Assembly (NCBI GenBank): GCA_964591275.1
Contig: CAZQAE010000029.1
Coordinates: 1-62,023, forward strand
Length of the DNA stretch: 62,023 bases
DNA from: G963674685 sp964591275
GTDB lineage: Bacteria > Lernaellota > Lernaellaia > JACKCT01
Reading direction: 5' to 3'
Shown: piece after piece, positions 25,450 to 34,320 of the stretch
How the letters are laid out: every line of letters starts with the position of its first letter
How positions within the stretch are numbered: the first letter of the stretch is position 1
Translations under genes and position numbers: made by a program
The notes under the pieces: generated by a model
Told to the model about the DNA's origin: nothing
What the model saw: the letters and a program-made list of their open reading frames with translations, nothing else
The model's database searches: none

Positions 25450-27183
25450 ATGAAACGATTTATATGTGCAGCCATCGCATTCTTTTTTTTGGCCGTCCTT
25501 TGGCAGCCTTTCGCCCGCGCCGAGGACAAGGATCTTATCATCAAGTCAATGACCGACGAGATCAAGCGGTCTATGGATATTAAAGCCGAAGAATTCGACC
25601 CGCCATATTTCGTGTCCTTTCAAATACTCAGTTCCCGCTCCGTAATGATAGGAGCGCGCTTCGGCGCGATTTTCTCGGATCGACTTAGTCAACGCCGCGA
25701 TATTTATGCTGAGGTGCGCGTGGGCAATTATTCCATGGATTCGTCGGGCAAGGGCGGCAATCGATGGGCTTATGATCCGGACCTGAATTATGAGGATATC
25801 CATCGTTACTTCAGGGCGCCGACCGAAGACAATTCCGAAGCCATACGCGGGCAGCTCTGGCTTGCGGCCGACAACGCTTACAAAAACGCCCTGGCCCAAT
25901 ATCTTGGCAAAAAGGGAAAGGCCATCTATCAGGCGCCGTCGCCGGAATCTGAACGTTTCGACGATTTTTCCAAAGAGAAACCGCAAAACTTTCGGGGTCC
26001 CGACGCCAATCTGAATTTCGATCACGCGAAGTGGCGGGATTTCGTTAAACGGATATCCGAAGATCTGAAAAAGGTCGAAGAAATCGTGGAGTCGGATGTC
26101 GATGTCAGAGCGGAGATCGAAACTCGCTATTTCGCCAATTCCGAAGGCGCGCTGGTCGTGGAAGACGATGCTCTTTTCACTTTCAGGGCCTCGGCTTTGA
26201 CCTATGCAGACGACGGCATGCGCGTGCGGCACGCAGTTGTGCGCTACGCGGGTTCCGACAAATCCATGCCGACCGAAGGAGAATTGCGCGACGAGGTCAT
26301 GCGGATGATTGAGGAGTTAAAAGCCCTTCGGGCGGCGCCGGTCATCGATCCCTACACCGGACCGGCTCTTCTCGACGGCCAGATGACGGGCGTTTTGTTC
26401 CACGAGGCCGTGGGCCATCGTCTCGAAGGCGAGCGCATGCGCGACACGCAGGAAGGGCAAACCTTCAAGGATAAGATCGGCCAAAGCGTTCTTCCGAGCT
26501 TTATTACGATTCGCGACGATCCGACCATGCGCTTTTGGCGGGACACGGAGCTCAACGGCTATTACCGATTCGATAACGAAGGCATCGCGGCGCAAAATGT
26601 GCTTCTCGTGGAAAATGGTGTTTTGCGAAATTACCTATTGTCGAGGGCGCCCATCGCCGGATTCGAACATTCCAACGGGCATGGCCGAAGCAACGGCTAT
26701 TCGGATCCCATGGCCAGGATGGCGAACCTGATCATAGAGCCGGCAAAAACCCTCAGCAAAAAACAGTTGAAAAAGATGCTGATGAAAGAGGTCCGAAAAC
26801 AGAAAAAACCATACGGACTGATACTACGGCGGGCCAAAGGCGGCGAAACCAGTACGAATAGAGTGAATTTTCAGGCCTTTGCGAACAGGCCGACGTTAAT
26901 CTATAAAGTCGATCCGAAAACCGGCAGGGAAACATTGGTGCGCGGAGCGGAACTTGTGGGAACGCCACTGATCACCATCTCTAAAATAATGGCGATGGAC
27001 GATTCACCGCAGGTGTTCAACGGCTTCTGCGGGGCTGAAAGCGGTGCGGTTCCGGTGAGTTCCATCGCCCCGGCTTCTTTGGTGGCGGAAATTGAATTGC
27101 AGCGTTCGTCAGAGCAGCCCATGCGCCCGCCGCTCTTGCCGGCGCCCTTCGACAAGTCTGAATCCGACGCAAAAGCACCATAA
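25450..27183 (+). CDS. Exported TldD/PmbA-family metalloprotease
   Basis: 577 residues with a Sec signal peptide (FFFLAVLWQPFARA-E), unlike cytoplasmic TldD. The zinc motif HEAVGH is at 318-322. The family blocks GVLRNYLLSRAPIAGF, NGHGRSNGYSDPMARMANL and GFCGAESGAVPVSSIAPA are present. The N-terminal half (about 25-300) is longer than in TldD and is probably the substrate-threading domain. TldD/TldE act as a pair; no second copy is seen here, so it may act alone or as a homodimer in the periplasm. Start ATG 25450, directly after AAGAGGAT. Confidence 0.93.
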   Translation: MKRFICAAIAFFFLAVLWQPFARAEDKDLIIKSMTDEIKRSMDIKAEEFDPPYFVSFQILSSRSVMIGARFGAIFSDRLSQRRDIYAEVRVGNYSMDSSGKGGNRWAYDPDLNYEDIHRYFRAPTEDNSEAIRGQLWLAADNAYKNALAQYLGKKGKAIYQAPSPESERFDDFSKEKPQNFRGPDANLNFDHAKWRDFVKRISEDLKKVEEIVESDVDVRAEIETRYFANSEGALVVEDDALFTFRASALTYADDGMRVRHAVVRYAGSDKSMPTEGELRDEVMRMIEELKALRAAPVIDPYTGPALLDGQMTGVLFHEAVGHRLEGERMRDTQEGQTFKDKIGQSVLPSFITIRDDPTMRFWRDTELNGYYRFDNEGIAAQNVLLVENGVLRNYLLSRAPIAGFEHSNGHGRSNGYSDPMARMANLIIEPAKTLSKKQLKKMLMKEVRKQKKPYGLILRRAKGGETSTNRVNFQAFANRPTLIYKVDPKTGRETLVRGAELVGTPLITISKIMAMDDSPQVFNGFCGAESGAVPVSSIAPASLVAEIELQRSSEQPMRPPLLPAPFDKSESDAKAP

Positions 27184-27324
27184 GACCGCCAAGCACATCA
27201 CTTGTCATAAGAAGATAACGCTAACACCGGGTTTTACTTTTTCATACACTGCGGGTAAGTTGTGCGCTCGCCTGACTCGGCTTTACAGGGCCGAACGCAA
27301 TAGAAATTTTCGCCTGGAGGCCGG

Positions 27325-28806
27325 ATGCGCCTGGCAATCGTATTCAATCCCTTTTCCTATAAATTACATGAAGAGAACCTGCGTGTTGTGCAGCGTTTTT
27401 TCGGACTGTTTCCTCCGCTTTCAACCACCTGGGTCGCCGCCATCGCCCGGCGGGCCGGCCATGAAGCCATCATCATCGACGCCAGAACCTTAAACCTTTC
27501 CAAGGACGATGTGGTTGACCGCCTGCGTGAATTCAAGCCGGACATCGTCGGTTTCATGATGACCACGTATATGTTCCGCGAAACCCTTGGGTGGGCGCAG
27601 CATATTAAAAAGCACTTGAAAGTCCCCATTATTTTCGGCGGTTATAATCTGCGGGTTTACCCGAAAGAATCGCTGATGAACGACACGGCGGACTTCGGAT
27701 GCGTTTCAAGCGCCCTTGTCACGCTTCCGCGTTTGCTGGAGGAGCTCGAGGGTTCGCGGCGTTTCGATGATGTCCCCGGCTTGGTTTATAAGAATGAAAA
27801 CGGTGATCCTACGCAGACGCCCTCACCGGAAAAAGAAGAACTTTTCTCCGATTATCCGATGCCCTGGCGCGGCAGCCTGCCGAACCACTTGTATGAGGAA
27901 TTTCCGACGGAGCGCAAAAACTTCACCGTGATGGTGACCAGCAAGGGATGCCCATGCCAATGCACCTTTTGCGAAGCAGGCGGCACATCCCACAATCCAC
28001 GCACTGTTGAACAGGTTGTAGACGAAATGCAGCATTGTCACGACGATCTCGGCATACGGGAAATCGATATTTTCGATTACGAGTTTCCCCTCAACCGAAA
28101 ACGCACCATGGGAATATGCCGCGAGATCAAACGCCGGAAGCTCGACATTCTCTGGGCTTGCCGGTCGCGTATCGATTCCGTGGACGAGGACGTGCTGCAG
28201 GAAATGTCATCGGCTGGATGTGGTCGCATTTATTACGGCATCGAATCGGGTCTTCAGGAAGTTTTGGACCAAGTGCACAAGGGCATCACTCTTCGCCAGA
28301 TTGAAGATACAATCCGCATGACCAAGAGCGTTGGCATCCGGCCTTTGGGTTTCTTTTTGACCGGCACGCCGGGTGAAACGCGCCAAACAATCGAGGCAAC
28401 CCTGAAGTTCGCCAAGAGATTGGATTTGGATTACGTGCAGTTTTCAAAACTGACGGCCAAACCATTAACCAGCCTTTGGCGAAAACTCGTGGATGATACG
28501 GGATATGACTATTGGAAAGAGTATGTGCTAGGCCGCGCCGAGGAGGCTGCTTTGCCGCGTCCCTGGACAGATCTGACGAACGAGCAAATCGACAGTTTCA
28601 CCAAGTCGGCCTATGTCCGTTATCATGCGCGCCTGGGATTTTTGCTGAAACACACCTTGAAAGTGCGCAGTTTCGCCGAGTTTATGCGAAAGCTCAGAGC
28701 TTTTCTGGAAATGATTTTCAGGCAGGAGAAACGCTCGGAAGACTGGATCAAAAAACACGAGGAATTTAAGGTTTATAATCCAGGCAAGAAACGTGACTCG
28801 ACATAA
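27325..28806 (+). CDS. Radical SAM protein with B12-binding-like N-terminal domain
   Basis: 493 residues, with GGAGG before ATG 27325. The N-terminal part (about 1-150) has the Rossmann-like layout of B12-binding domains (GHEAIIIDARTLNL, FKPDIVGFMMTTYMF, VPIIFGGYNLR), although the usual DxHxxG cobalamin motif is not evident. The radical SAM core follows, with the cluster cysteines at 209, 213 and 216 (GCPCQCTFC; an extra Cys at 211). YYGIESGLQEVLDQVHKGI and LGFFLTGTPGETRQT are standard family blocks. The C-terminal helical region is family-specific. Substrate unknown; members of this broad class methylate, cyclise or thiolate lipids and natural products. Confidence 0.92.
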   Translation: MRLAIVFNPFSYKLHEENLRVVQRFFGLFPPLSTTWVAAIARRAGHEAIIIDARTLNLSKDDVVDRLREFKPDIVGFMMTTYMFRETLGWAQHIKKHLKVPIIFGGYNLRVYPKESLMNDTADFGCVSSALVTLPRLLEELEGSRRFDDVPGLVYKNENGDPTQTPSPEKEELFSDYPMPWRGSLPNHLYEEFPTERKNFTVMVTSKGCPCQCTFCEAGGTSHNPRTVEQVVDEMQHCHDDLGIREIDIFDYEFPLNRKRTMGICREIKRRKLDILWACRSRIDSVDEDVLQEMSSAGCGRIYYGIESGLQEVLDQVHKGITLRQIEDTIRMTKSVGIRPLGFFLTGTPGETRQTIEATLKFAKRLDLDYVQFSKLTAKPLTSLWRKLVDDTGYDYWKEYVLGRAEEAALPRPWTDLTNEQIDSFTKSAYVRYHARLGFLLKHTLKVRSFAEFMRKLRAFLEMIFRQEKRSEDWIKKHEEFKVYNPGKKRDST

Positions 28807-28821
28807 AAGCGCGTTTTGACA

Positions 28822-28941
28822 ATGTCATTCAAACCCGCACAACGGGTTAAAGGCTTGGGCGCCGCCGTCGTATTTAGCGCCTCCATCGCCATCATCATCC
28901 TTGTTATCATCGCCACAAGCTACAAAGCCGACAACCATTAA
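28822..28941 (+). CDS. Possible 39-residue single-helix protein (doubtful)
   Basis: ATG 28822 begins 15 bases after the radical SAM gene and gives a basic start, one hydrophobic segment (VVFSASIAIIILVIIATSY) and a short tail. However, the other strand of the same DNA reads VACGDDNKDDDGDGG, a lipoprotein-like acidic run, and the hydrophobic segment is what such a run yields when read backwards. No ribosome site precedes either frame. It could be a remnant of an Asp-rich lipoprotein gene on the minus strand. Confidence 0.2.
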   Translation: MSFKPAQRVKGLGAAVVFSASIAIIILVIIATSYKADNH

Positions 28942-29005
28942 AGGTCATCGGCTTTATGCAAATATCTTGACCCCCTGCGGAGTCGTCTAAGATTTTATTG
29001 TCTGG

Positions 29006-29398
29006 CTACGAAAGCGCTTTGATCGCCTTGGCCGGACCGGCGATGCGGAAAACCGCCATGGCATTTTTCCCGCTGGTCGTTGCATAGGCATAGTTAACGT
29101 TAATGTTCTTGGCCGCCAATTTTTCCGTAACCGCCGCCATGGCGCCGGCCTTGTTGTTTAGGTCCACCAACAAAACATCCGCCGATGTGGATTTGAACTT
29201 GGCAATCTTCAACGCCTGTTTGGCTTTTGCGTAATCGGCGCAAACAAGCATCATTACAGCCTCTTCCCCTTGACCCCAGCCACAGGCCGAAATGAGATTC
29301 ACTTTCGCGCCGGCCAGGGCGGCAAATATTGCGGCACCTGCGCCAGGCTCGTTTTTCATTTTAACGCTGATTTCCTTCGCTTTAACTACTTTCCCCAT
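29006..29398 (-). CDS. Double ACT-domain protein
   Basis: 130 residues with GGAGGCG before ATG 29398. Two ACT-like beta-alpha-beta units: residues about 7-65 (ISVKMKNEPGAGAAIFAALA) and about 72-128 (VLLVDLNNKAGAMAAVTEKL). Both carry the Gly-containing ligand turn. Proteins of only two ACT domains sense amino acids in the cytoplasm and may act on a separate enzyme or simply bind ligand. No amino-acid biosynthesis gene adjoins, although a degraded trpB-like gene lies 3.3 kb away. Confidence 0.9.
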   Translation of the reverse strand: MGKVVKAKEISVKMKNEPGAGAAIFAALAGAKVNLISACGWGQGEEAVMMLVCADYAKAKQALKIAKFKSTSADVLLVDLNNKAGAMAAVTEKLAAKNINVNYAYATTSGKNAMAVFRIAGPAKAIKALS

Positions 29399-29551
29399 AA
29401 TTCGCCTCCATCCAGCCTTGCGTTGTTATTAAGTTGCTCATGCAAATTCGATGGGAACGTTACTATGGAAACAGTGTAATGTCCAACGGGAAAAAAGAAA
29501 ATGTCAGAACTCGAATGCCGCTTGGTGTGCAAACATCAATCTCCACTATCA

Positions 29552-30028
29552 TTAAAAAGTAGCGTCAACGCAGGCATTCAAATCTTCATTGCAGTCCATC
29601 GGCGAGCAGGGATCGCCCTCATGGATGGAGCACTCACCGTAATAGCAAAGATCACGGCTGTTGCAAAAAAGTCCGTCGTCGCAGGGCGCCGCGTTGTTTT
29701 GAGTCCACTCAGTTTGGGTTTTTTTCACATCACAGATCAGGCAAACATTATTGGGATTCGTTTGCGCAGCGCGGTATCGTACGCCGTCAATGACGCAGGT
29801 TTTTATTTGGGCGAGTTCGTTGCCGTCATCGGATGTGTCGTCATCATCGCTGTCGTCGTCCTCAGTATGCACATCCTCATCGCCATAATTGATTTCCGCA
29901 TCGTCGCCGTCGCCGCAAGTGAATGCAGAAAGGGGCATGACGATAAGCGCCCCAAGGCAAAAGCACAGCATGACAAATCGGCGATACTTTTGCGCGAGTG
30001 CGCTGCCGGGGCGGCGATCTTTTATCAA
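29552..30028 (-). CDS. Asp-rich exported protein with FCNG-type Cys module
   Basis: The start is chosen at TTG 30028, because it leaves a basic n-region (KYRR) before the hydrophobic core (CFCLGALIVMPLSAFTC); ATG 29971 is another choice, and the frame is open to 30124. A Cys follows the core, but AFTC is a weak lipobox. An acidic stalk follows (EDDDSDDDDTSDDG). The C-terminal domain, CVIDGVRYRA...NPNNVCLIC...CDDGLFCNSRDLC...GECSIHEGDPC, matches the Cys module of the 1284-residue lipoprotein almost cysteine for cysteine. It stands directly downstream of the methyltransferase gene on the same strand. Role unknown. Confidence 0.75.
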   Translation of the reverse strand: MIKDRRPGSALAQKYRRFVMLCFCLGALIVMPLSAFTCGDGDDAEINYGDEDVHTEDDDSDDDDTSDDGNELAQIKTCVIDGVRYRAAQTNPNNVCLICDVKKTQTEWTQNNAAPCDDGLFCNSRDLCYYGECSIHEGDPCSPMDCNEDLNACVDATF

Positions 30029-30083
30029 AATTCCAGCCAAAGATATTTGAAACTTTCTGATGTCGCTTTGATTAAAAAATTCA

Positions 30084-30914
30084 TCAGACACCTTTCGATA
30101 AAACAAAAATATAACCAGCTTCAAGAAAAGGCAGCAGGCGATCCGCCCGGTCGGCCCATCGAATCAAAAGGCCGTGCAGAAGGCGCGTCGGCTTCCATTT
30201 CAGATGATGCCCGCCCAGTTCGTCCAAAAAGAAAAGGAGGCGTGGAAGGCGCTTGCGAGCCTTTTCTTTGTTTGCGCCGAAAAGTGCGTAGATCCCCGCC
30301 TTTACCGCAAGCCGTGCGATGTGCGCGGGAAAGAACCAGAAAAAATGAAAGAGCCAACTGAAAGCTCCGCCAACCTTTTGCATCGTCGCAATTTCCAGGT
30401 CCGCCTGCCGACATAGGGCCTTGATGGAGCCCTGCGTATAACGGCGAAATCCGTGCCTGCCGTATAGCGCGAAGGAATACGCCGAAGGCACGACGATCAG
30501 GGCCTTGCCGCCTTTTTTTAAGACTTCCGCCAATCCCCTCATAACTTTTGCATCATCCTCGAAGTGCTCGAAAGCCGTCAGCGATATAGCGAAATCGAAT
30601 CCCGGTTCGAGCTTGTCAAGATTATGCGCATCAAGTCTGACGAACTGCCGCAAGAAATCCTCGGGTATTTGCTCATCGGCCCACGTCTTCTCGTCGCAAT
30701 CAACGCCGACGTACTCGCCGCGAATTCCGGCGTCGACAAAGTACAGGGCGTATCGCCCCGAGCCGCAGCCGATGTCCAGGATTCGCGCTTTTTGCGGACA
30801 ATGGCGCTTGATGTATTCGGGCGTCAAATACGAAAGGGCAAAGCGAAAAGGCGATCCGTACAAAGCCTGCTGAGATTTTAATTGGCTGTAATTCACTGGG
30901 TCCACATTTTCCAA
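30084..30914 (-). CDS. Class I SAM-dependent methyltransferase
   Basis: 276 residues. The SAM site is ILDIGCGSGRYAL, with the acidic residue in YVGVDCDE and the motif FDFAISLTAFEHFED. The C-terminal third (about 175-276) is hydrophobic and basic (SWLFHFFWFFPAHIARLAVKAG, split by charged residues), suggesting membrane association and perhaps a lipid or quinone-like substrate. The first start is TTG 30914; GTG codons 3 and 6 positions later are alternatives, and there is no ATG. Nearest relatives are Methyltransf_11-type enzymes. Confidence 0.88.
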   Translation of the reverse strand: MENVDPVNYSQLKSQQALYGSPFRFALSYLTPEYIKRHCPQKARILDIGCGSGRYALYFVDAGIRGEYVGVDCDEKTWADEQIPEDFLRQFVRLDAHNLDKLEPGFDFAISLTAFEHFEDDAKVMRGLAEVLKKGGKALIVVPSAYSFALYGRHGFRRYTQGSIKALCRQADLEIATMQKVGGAFSWLFHFFWFFPAHIARLAVKAGIYALFGANKEKARKRLPRLLFFLDELGGHHLKWKPTRLLHGLLIRWADRADRLLPFLEAGYIFVLSKGV

Positions 30915-30997
30915 TTACGCAATTGAACTCGATGGATTCCTGTTCCTTTTTGCAGGAAACGAAGGTCCGCACAAGCCCACTTCATTTTTGCCATGAT

Positions 30998-32065
30998 TTA
31001 TGAATCGGCTGATATTTGCCTTTCTTGCTCCAGCCACTCAGCTAAATGCTCCGCGTACCACTGGTTAACGTAAGGCGGGGGGTGATAGTGACGATAATCA
31101 CTGGACAGATCATCGGCGCGCAATTCGAAAACCGGAACGCCGGTCCCGGCGAAGTATGGCCAATAATCTCGGCGCATCACCGCGGGGCATAGGAAAACCA
31201 TGTGCGCGGCCTTGTCTTTATTTTCGATCAGATACTTTTTCACTGTCTTGGCGTTTTGCGCTTCGTGCCATTTCTCCCACGTATCCTGATCCCCGTATTT
31301 CTCCCTTGCGTATAGCAGCGCTTGCCTATAGGTGCGCCAATGCGTGATGAGCAGATCGTTTAAGGCTTGCGGCAACAGATCGAAACGCGGGAAAACAGCC
31401 ATTTCGAACCACAGGCGCGGGAACTTTTTAAAAAGCGGCTTCACAGGGGATTGATGCAAAAAAGCCCGCACTCCGCCGTTGGAAAGCGCCATGATCACCA
31501 GATCGGGATCAAGCTCACGCAAGACGATTTCAGCTTTGCGCGCCATTTGCATGCCCACATAAGCCGATACGCCAAAATTCCAGACTTCAAATCCACCGCC
31601 GTAGCTTTCGTTCAATTGTGCTTCCAGCCGTGCGGGCCACGTGTCCGCATCGTTCAATTCGGCGCCGTAAACGTTTGACCCGCCGACGATAACGATTCGA
31701 AATATTCCCGGTGCTTTTAATTTTGTCCGCGTCGGTCCCCTGGCTCCGAAGGCGTTTATCGTCACCGTGTGCTCATAAAATTCGTGCACGCCCGGCATCA
31801 GCTCAAAGAGCAGAATCGGGTCCATGACGACGCGATGAGCTTCGACATCCGTACTCTGGTAATAGAGGGTTTTCTTCACATAGCGCCAATCGAAATCGCC
31901 GACGCGCACCACCGCTTCGGCAAGGAGCAGCGAAAAGAGAAGGGCCGCCAAAAAAAGGATCACACTTCTTTTCAGCGAAGCCGGCTGGCCAATAAAACGT
32001 TTTCTTCTTTTCGCCTGTGACGGGAACATTCGTTCAATTCCGGATTTGAAACTGCTCACAATCAA
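30998..32065 (-). CDS. Membrane-anchored SGNH hydrolase
   Basis: 355 residues. Basic N-terminus, one membrane helix (about 34-52), then a periplasmic SGNH domain with nucleophile Ser130 (IVIVGGSNVYGAELND), the block-II Gly in FGVSAYVG, Asn in ALSNGG and the catalytic pair in SDYRHYHPP. It lacks the polytopic part and the TPR insertion of the other two SGNH genes here. The TTG start at 32065 overlaps the stop of a short upstream frame by four bases; ATG 32029 is a later alternative. It is probably an esterase on envelope polysaccharides. Confidence 0.85.
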   Translation of the reverse strand: MIVSSFKSGIERMFPSQAKRRKRFIGQPASLKRSVILFLAALLFSLLLAEAVVRVGDFDWRYVKKTLYYQSTDVEAHRVVMDPILLFELMPGVHEFYEHTVTINAFGARGPTRTKLKAPGIFRIVIVGGSNVYGAELNDADTWPARLEAQLNESYGGGFEVWNFGVSAYVGMQMARKAEIVLRELDPDLVIMALSNGGVRAFLHQSPVKPLFKKFPRLWFEMAVFPRFDLLPQALNDLLITHWRTYRQALLYAREKYGDQDTWEKWHEAQNAKTVKKYLIENKDKAAHMVFLCPAVMRRDYWPYFAGTGVPVFELRADDLSSDYRHYHPPPYVNQWYAEHLAEWLEQERQISADS

Positions 32066-32210
32066 TACTCGCGTACAGATTTCCGCAATGCAAGGGAGTC
32101 GGCGTTAGGCGCATAAATCCAATATGAATTCATAACTTTGGCATAATGATTGTTCATAAAAAAATGCGACACCGGAGGGGCAAACCCGGCATCGCAGAAG
32201 GAGATTTGCC

Positions 32211-32294
32211 ATGCCACAAAACTTTCGTTTCGGACAAGCCAATAAGGTAAATGCAAATATTGTTCCAAAAAAACCCCTAGTTATAACCAGCTAG
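32211..32294 (+). CDS. Possible 27-residue leader or small protein
   Basis: ATG 32211 is preceded by AAGGAGATTTGCC, a strong ribosome site. The product is basic (PQNFRFGQANKVNANIVPKK). No family is recognised, and a competing frame exists on the other strand. Confidence 0.2.
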   Translation: MPQNFRFGQANKVNANIVPKKPLVITS

Positions 32295-32648
32295 AATCCT
32301 TGAGTTTATTTTCAGGCAGCTCCCTGTACCGTCAGGCTGATATGCCGAATTTCCGAGACTCTCCTCAGATTTTCGAGGTCCCTTAAAAAAATTCGGCAAG
32401 CCGACACTTTAATAATTTCTTTCGGAGACCTATTCATGAAGAAGGCTGCGCCGGAAAGCAAAACGAGCACCCGGAATTTGTAAATTTTTATTTTATTATT
32501 ACGTTTCAAAATCATCCCGCTTATTCCGCGTATATGGAAGACCGGTTTTCACATACGCCCTTTATCAATTCCGCACGCAAATGGTGGCGGGGTGTATGCA
32601 TTGGGCGGAGGGAACTGATCTGACTTAACCGGTAATACCAACGATTTA

Positions 32649-32683
32649 AGCCCCCCGCGAAAGTGGGGGGCTTTTTTTTATTG
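32649..32683 (+). terminator. Strong intrinsic terminator ahead of the trpB-like remnant
   Basis: AGCCCCCCGC and GTGGGGGGCT form a stem on a GAAA-type loop, followed by eight T residues. It ends 24 bases before the ATG of the trpB-like sequence, so it could be a transcription attenuator in that gene's leader. Confidence 0.85.
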
Positions 32684-32706
32684 GAATTTCAACAAGGAGA
32701 AAGACA

Positions 32707-33247
32707 ATGAAACAGACAAAGTATTTGCTTAGCGACCAGGAAATTCCGAAACATTACTTCAACATCATTCCTGACCTTCCCTGCGCGCCGCCTCCTCCGC
32801 TTGATCCCGACGCATATCTATTTCAAAAACGAGGGCGTCTCCCCGACGGGAAGCCACAAGTCCAATACCGCCATCGCGCAGGCGTATTACAATATAAAGC
32901 AGGGCGTCCATCATTTGATCACCGAAACCGACGCCGGGCAGTGGGGCTCCGCCCTGAGCCTTGCCGGCTCAGTTTTCGATATCGACAGCGCCGCTCCATT
33001 GGTAAGCCAACTGCTTGATGCCAAGCTTATCGAGGCGGTCGCTTATGGGCAGGATGAAATCTTTCCCGCGGCTGTGCTCTTTGCGCGCACCGAAGGGATC
33101 ATCCCTGCGCCCGAGTCGGCCCACGCGATAAAAGCCGTTATGGTTGAAGCCGAGAAAGCAAAACAAGAGGGCAAAGAGCGCGTGATCCTCTTCAATCTGT
33201 CGGGACACGGCCACTTACGACGCCTATCTGTCAGGGAATATGAATAG
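32707..33247 (+). pseudogene. trpB: Tryptophan synthase beta-like (TrpB2) gene gutted by deletions
   Basis: ATG 32707 follows AAGGAG and starts as TrpB2 proteins do (KYLLSDQEIPKHYFNIIPDL). About 30 codons later the family match jumps in another frame to THIYFKNEGVSPTGSHKSN, which includes the PLP lysine. After GQWGSALSLAGSVFDI it jumps in frame to APLVSQLLDAKLIEAVAYGQ. Near the end, after NLSGHGH, the frame is lost again; TYDAYLSGNMN is readable in the original phase. Full TrpB2 is about 450 residues, and only about 180 codons remain. The lost segments include most of the PLP-binding domain, so it cannot be active. The phosphate-loop region is also absent. Confidence 0.85.
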
Positions 33248-33426
33248 CAATGTGAAATGAATCTATCTTGCATGATTGCGCGCAACCCCTGCCGGGGCTT
33301 CGTGCAGCCGGAACGAAAGGAAGCTCACAGCGAAACAATCGCGGAATTTGGGAACTTGACCTGCATGGAAAATGCGGTAAGCCTTGTTTTAGGAGGACGT
33401 TTGCGCCTTAAAAGGCACATAAAAAT

Positions 33427-34314
33427 ATGATTCAATACGATCAACCGGTTTACCGGCCCCCTTCGGAAGCTGACAGTCTGATCATTCAGGCGGTCATCGG
33501 CTGTCCGCATAATCGCTGCAATTTCTGCGACATGTACAAAGGCAAACGGTTTTTTCCGAAGTCGCAGGAAGACATCTATGCCGATCTTATGGCTGCGCGC
33601 CAAATTTGCGGCGACGGCGAACGGACAATCTTTCTTGCCGACGGCAACGCAATCGTTTTGCCCGCGCAGCGCCTGGCCGGGATTTGCGAGAAGGCCCGAG
33701 AGCTATTCCCCAAGCTTCAGCGGATCACAACATACGGATCAGCGAAATTCGTTGTCAAAAAGACGCCCGAAGAGCTAAAGCTACTTGCCGAATCCGGTTT
33801 GACCCGCATTCATATGGGGCTTGAATCAGGCGATACCCAAACCCTTTTAAACATCAACAAGGGCGCAACGCCCGATACATTTATCAAAGCCGGTCGCATG
33901 GTGCTGGACGCGGGGATTGAACTGTCTCTTTACGTCATGATCGGCGTCGCCGGGATGCAGCGCTGGCAGGAACATGCGGTCGAAAGCGCCCGGATCATCA
34001 GCGAGATATCTCCGACATTCGTCCGCCTTCGGACCTTTGTGCCGCGTGAAAATACCGTTTTATTTGATGAATGGAAAGCGGGAAAGCTGACGCTGCCCGA
34101 CCCTTGGGAAGCCCTGGCCGAGACCAGGCTCTTCATTGAGAATATTGAGACGAATACAATATTATTCAGCGACCATCGCACGAATTTCATTGATATATCC
34201 GGCGCGCTTCCCGAGCAAAAGGATGAAATGATCGAAAGGATCGATCAGGCCGCCGCGTGGCCGAGAAACCAGTTTCGTCCCGACACCGCCGAACTCGTCA
34301 ACTGGGGGCTTTAA
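33427..34314 (+). CDS. Radical SAM protein with CX4CX2C cluster motif
   Basis: 295 residues. The cluster cysteines are 26, 31 and 34 (GCPHNRCNFCDMYKGKRF), a CX4CX2C spacing instead of the usual CX3CX2C. This pattern defines a conserved uncharacterised radical SAM group. Other core motifs are RITTYGSAKFV, IHMGLESGDTQTLLNINKG and SLYVMIGVAG. There is no auxiliary-cluster region and no B12 domain. The next gene begins six bases after its stop, so the two form an operon. Reaction unknown. Confidence 0.9.
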   Translation: MIQYDQPVYRPPSEADSLIIQAVIGCPHNRCNFCDMYKGKRFFPKSQEDIYADLMAARQICGDGERTIFLADGNAIVLPAQRLAGICEKARELFPKLQRITTYGSAKFVVKKTPEELKLLAESGLTRIHMGLESGDTQTLLNINKGATPDTFIKAGRMVLDAGIELSLYVMIGVAGMQRWQEHAVESARIISEISPTFVRLRTFVPRENTVLFDEWKAGKLTLPDPWEALAETRLFIENIETNTILFSDHRTNFIDISGALPEQKDEMIERIDQAAAWPRNQFRPDTAELVNWGL

Positions 34315-34320
34315 TCTAAA

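Larger units (their letters stand above)
32066..32706. other. 641-bp AT-rich spacer with small open frames and an attenuator-like terminator
   Basis: No established gene. On the minus strand a 68-codon frame (32062-32268) ends by overlapping the SGNH start, but I do not recognise it. On the plus strand a 27-codon frame at 32211 has a good ribosome site. At 32581 a 15-codon frame with one Trp codon lies ahead of a strong terminator (32649-32683) in front of the trpB-like remnant. AT-richness is much higher than in the neighbours, suggesting a horizontally acquired or decayed segment. Confidence 0.45.
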
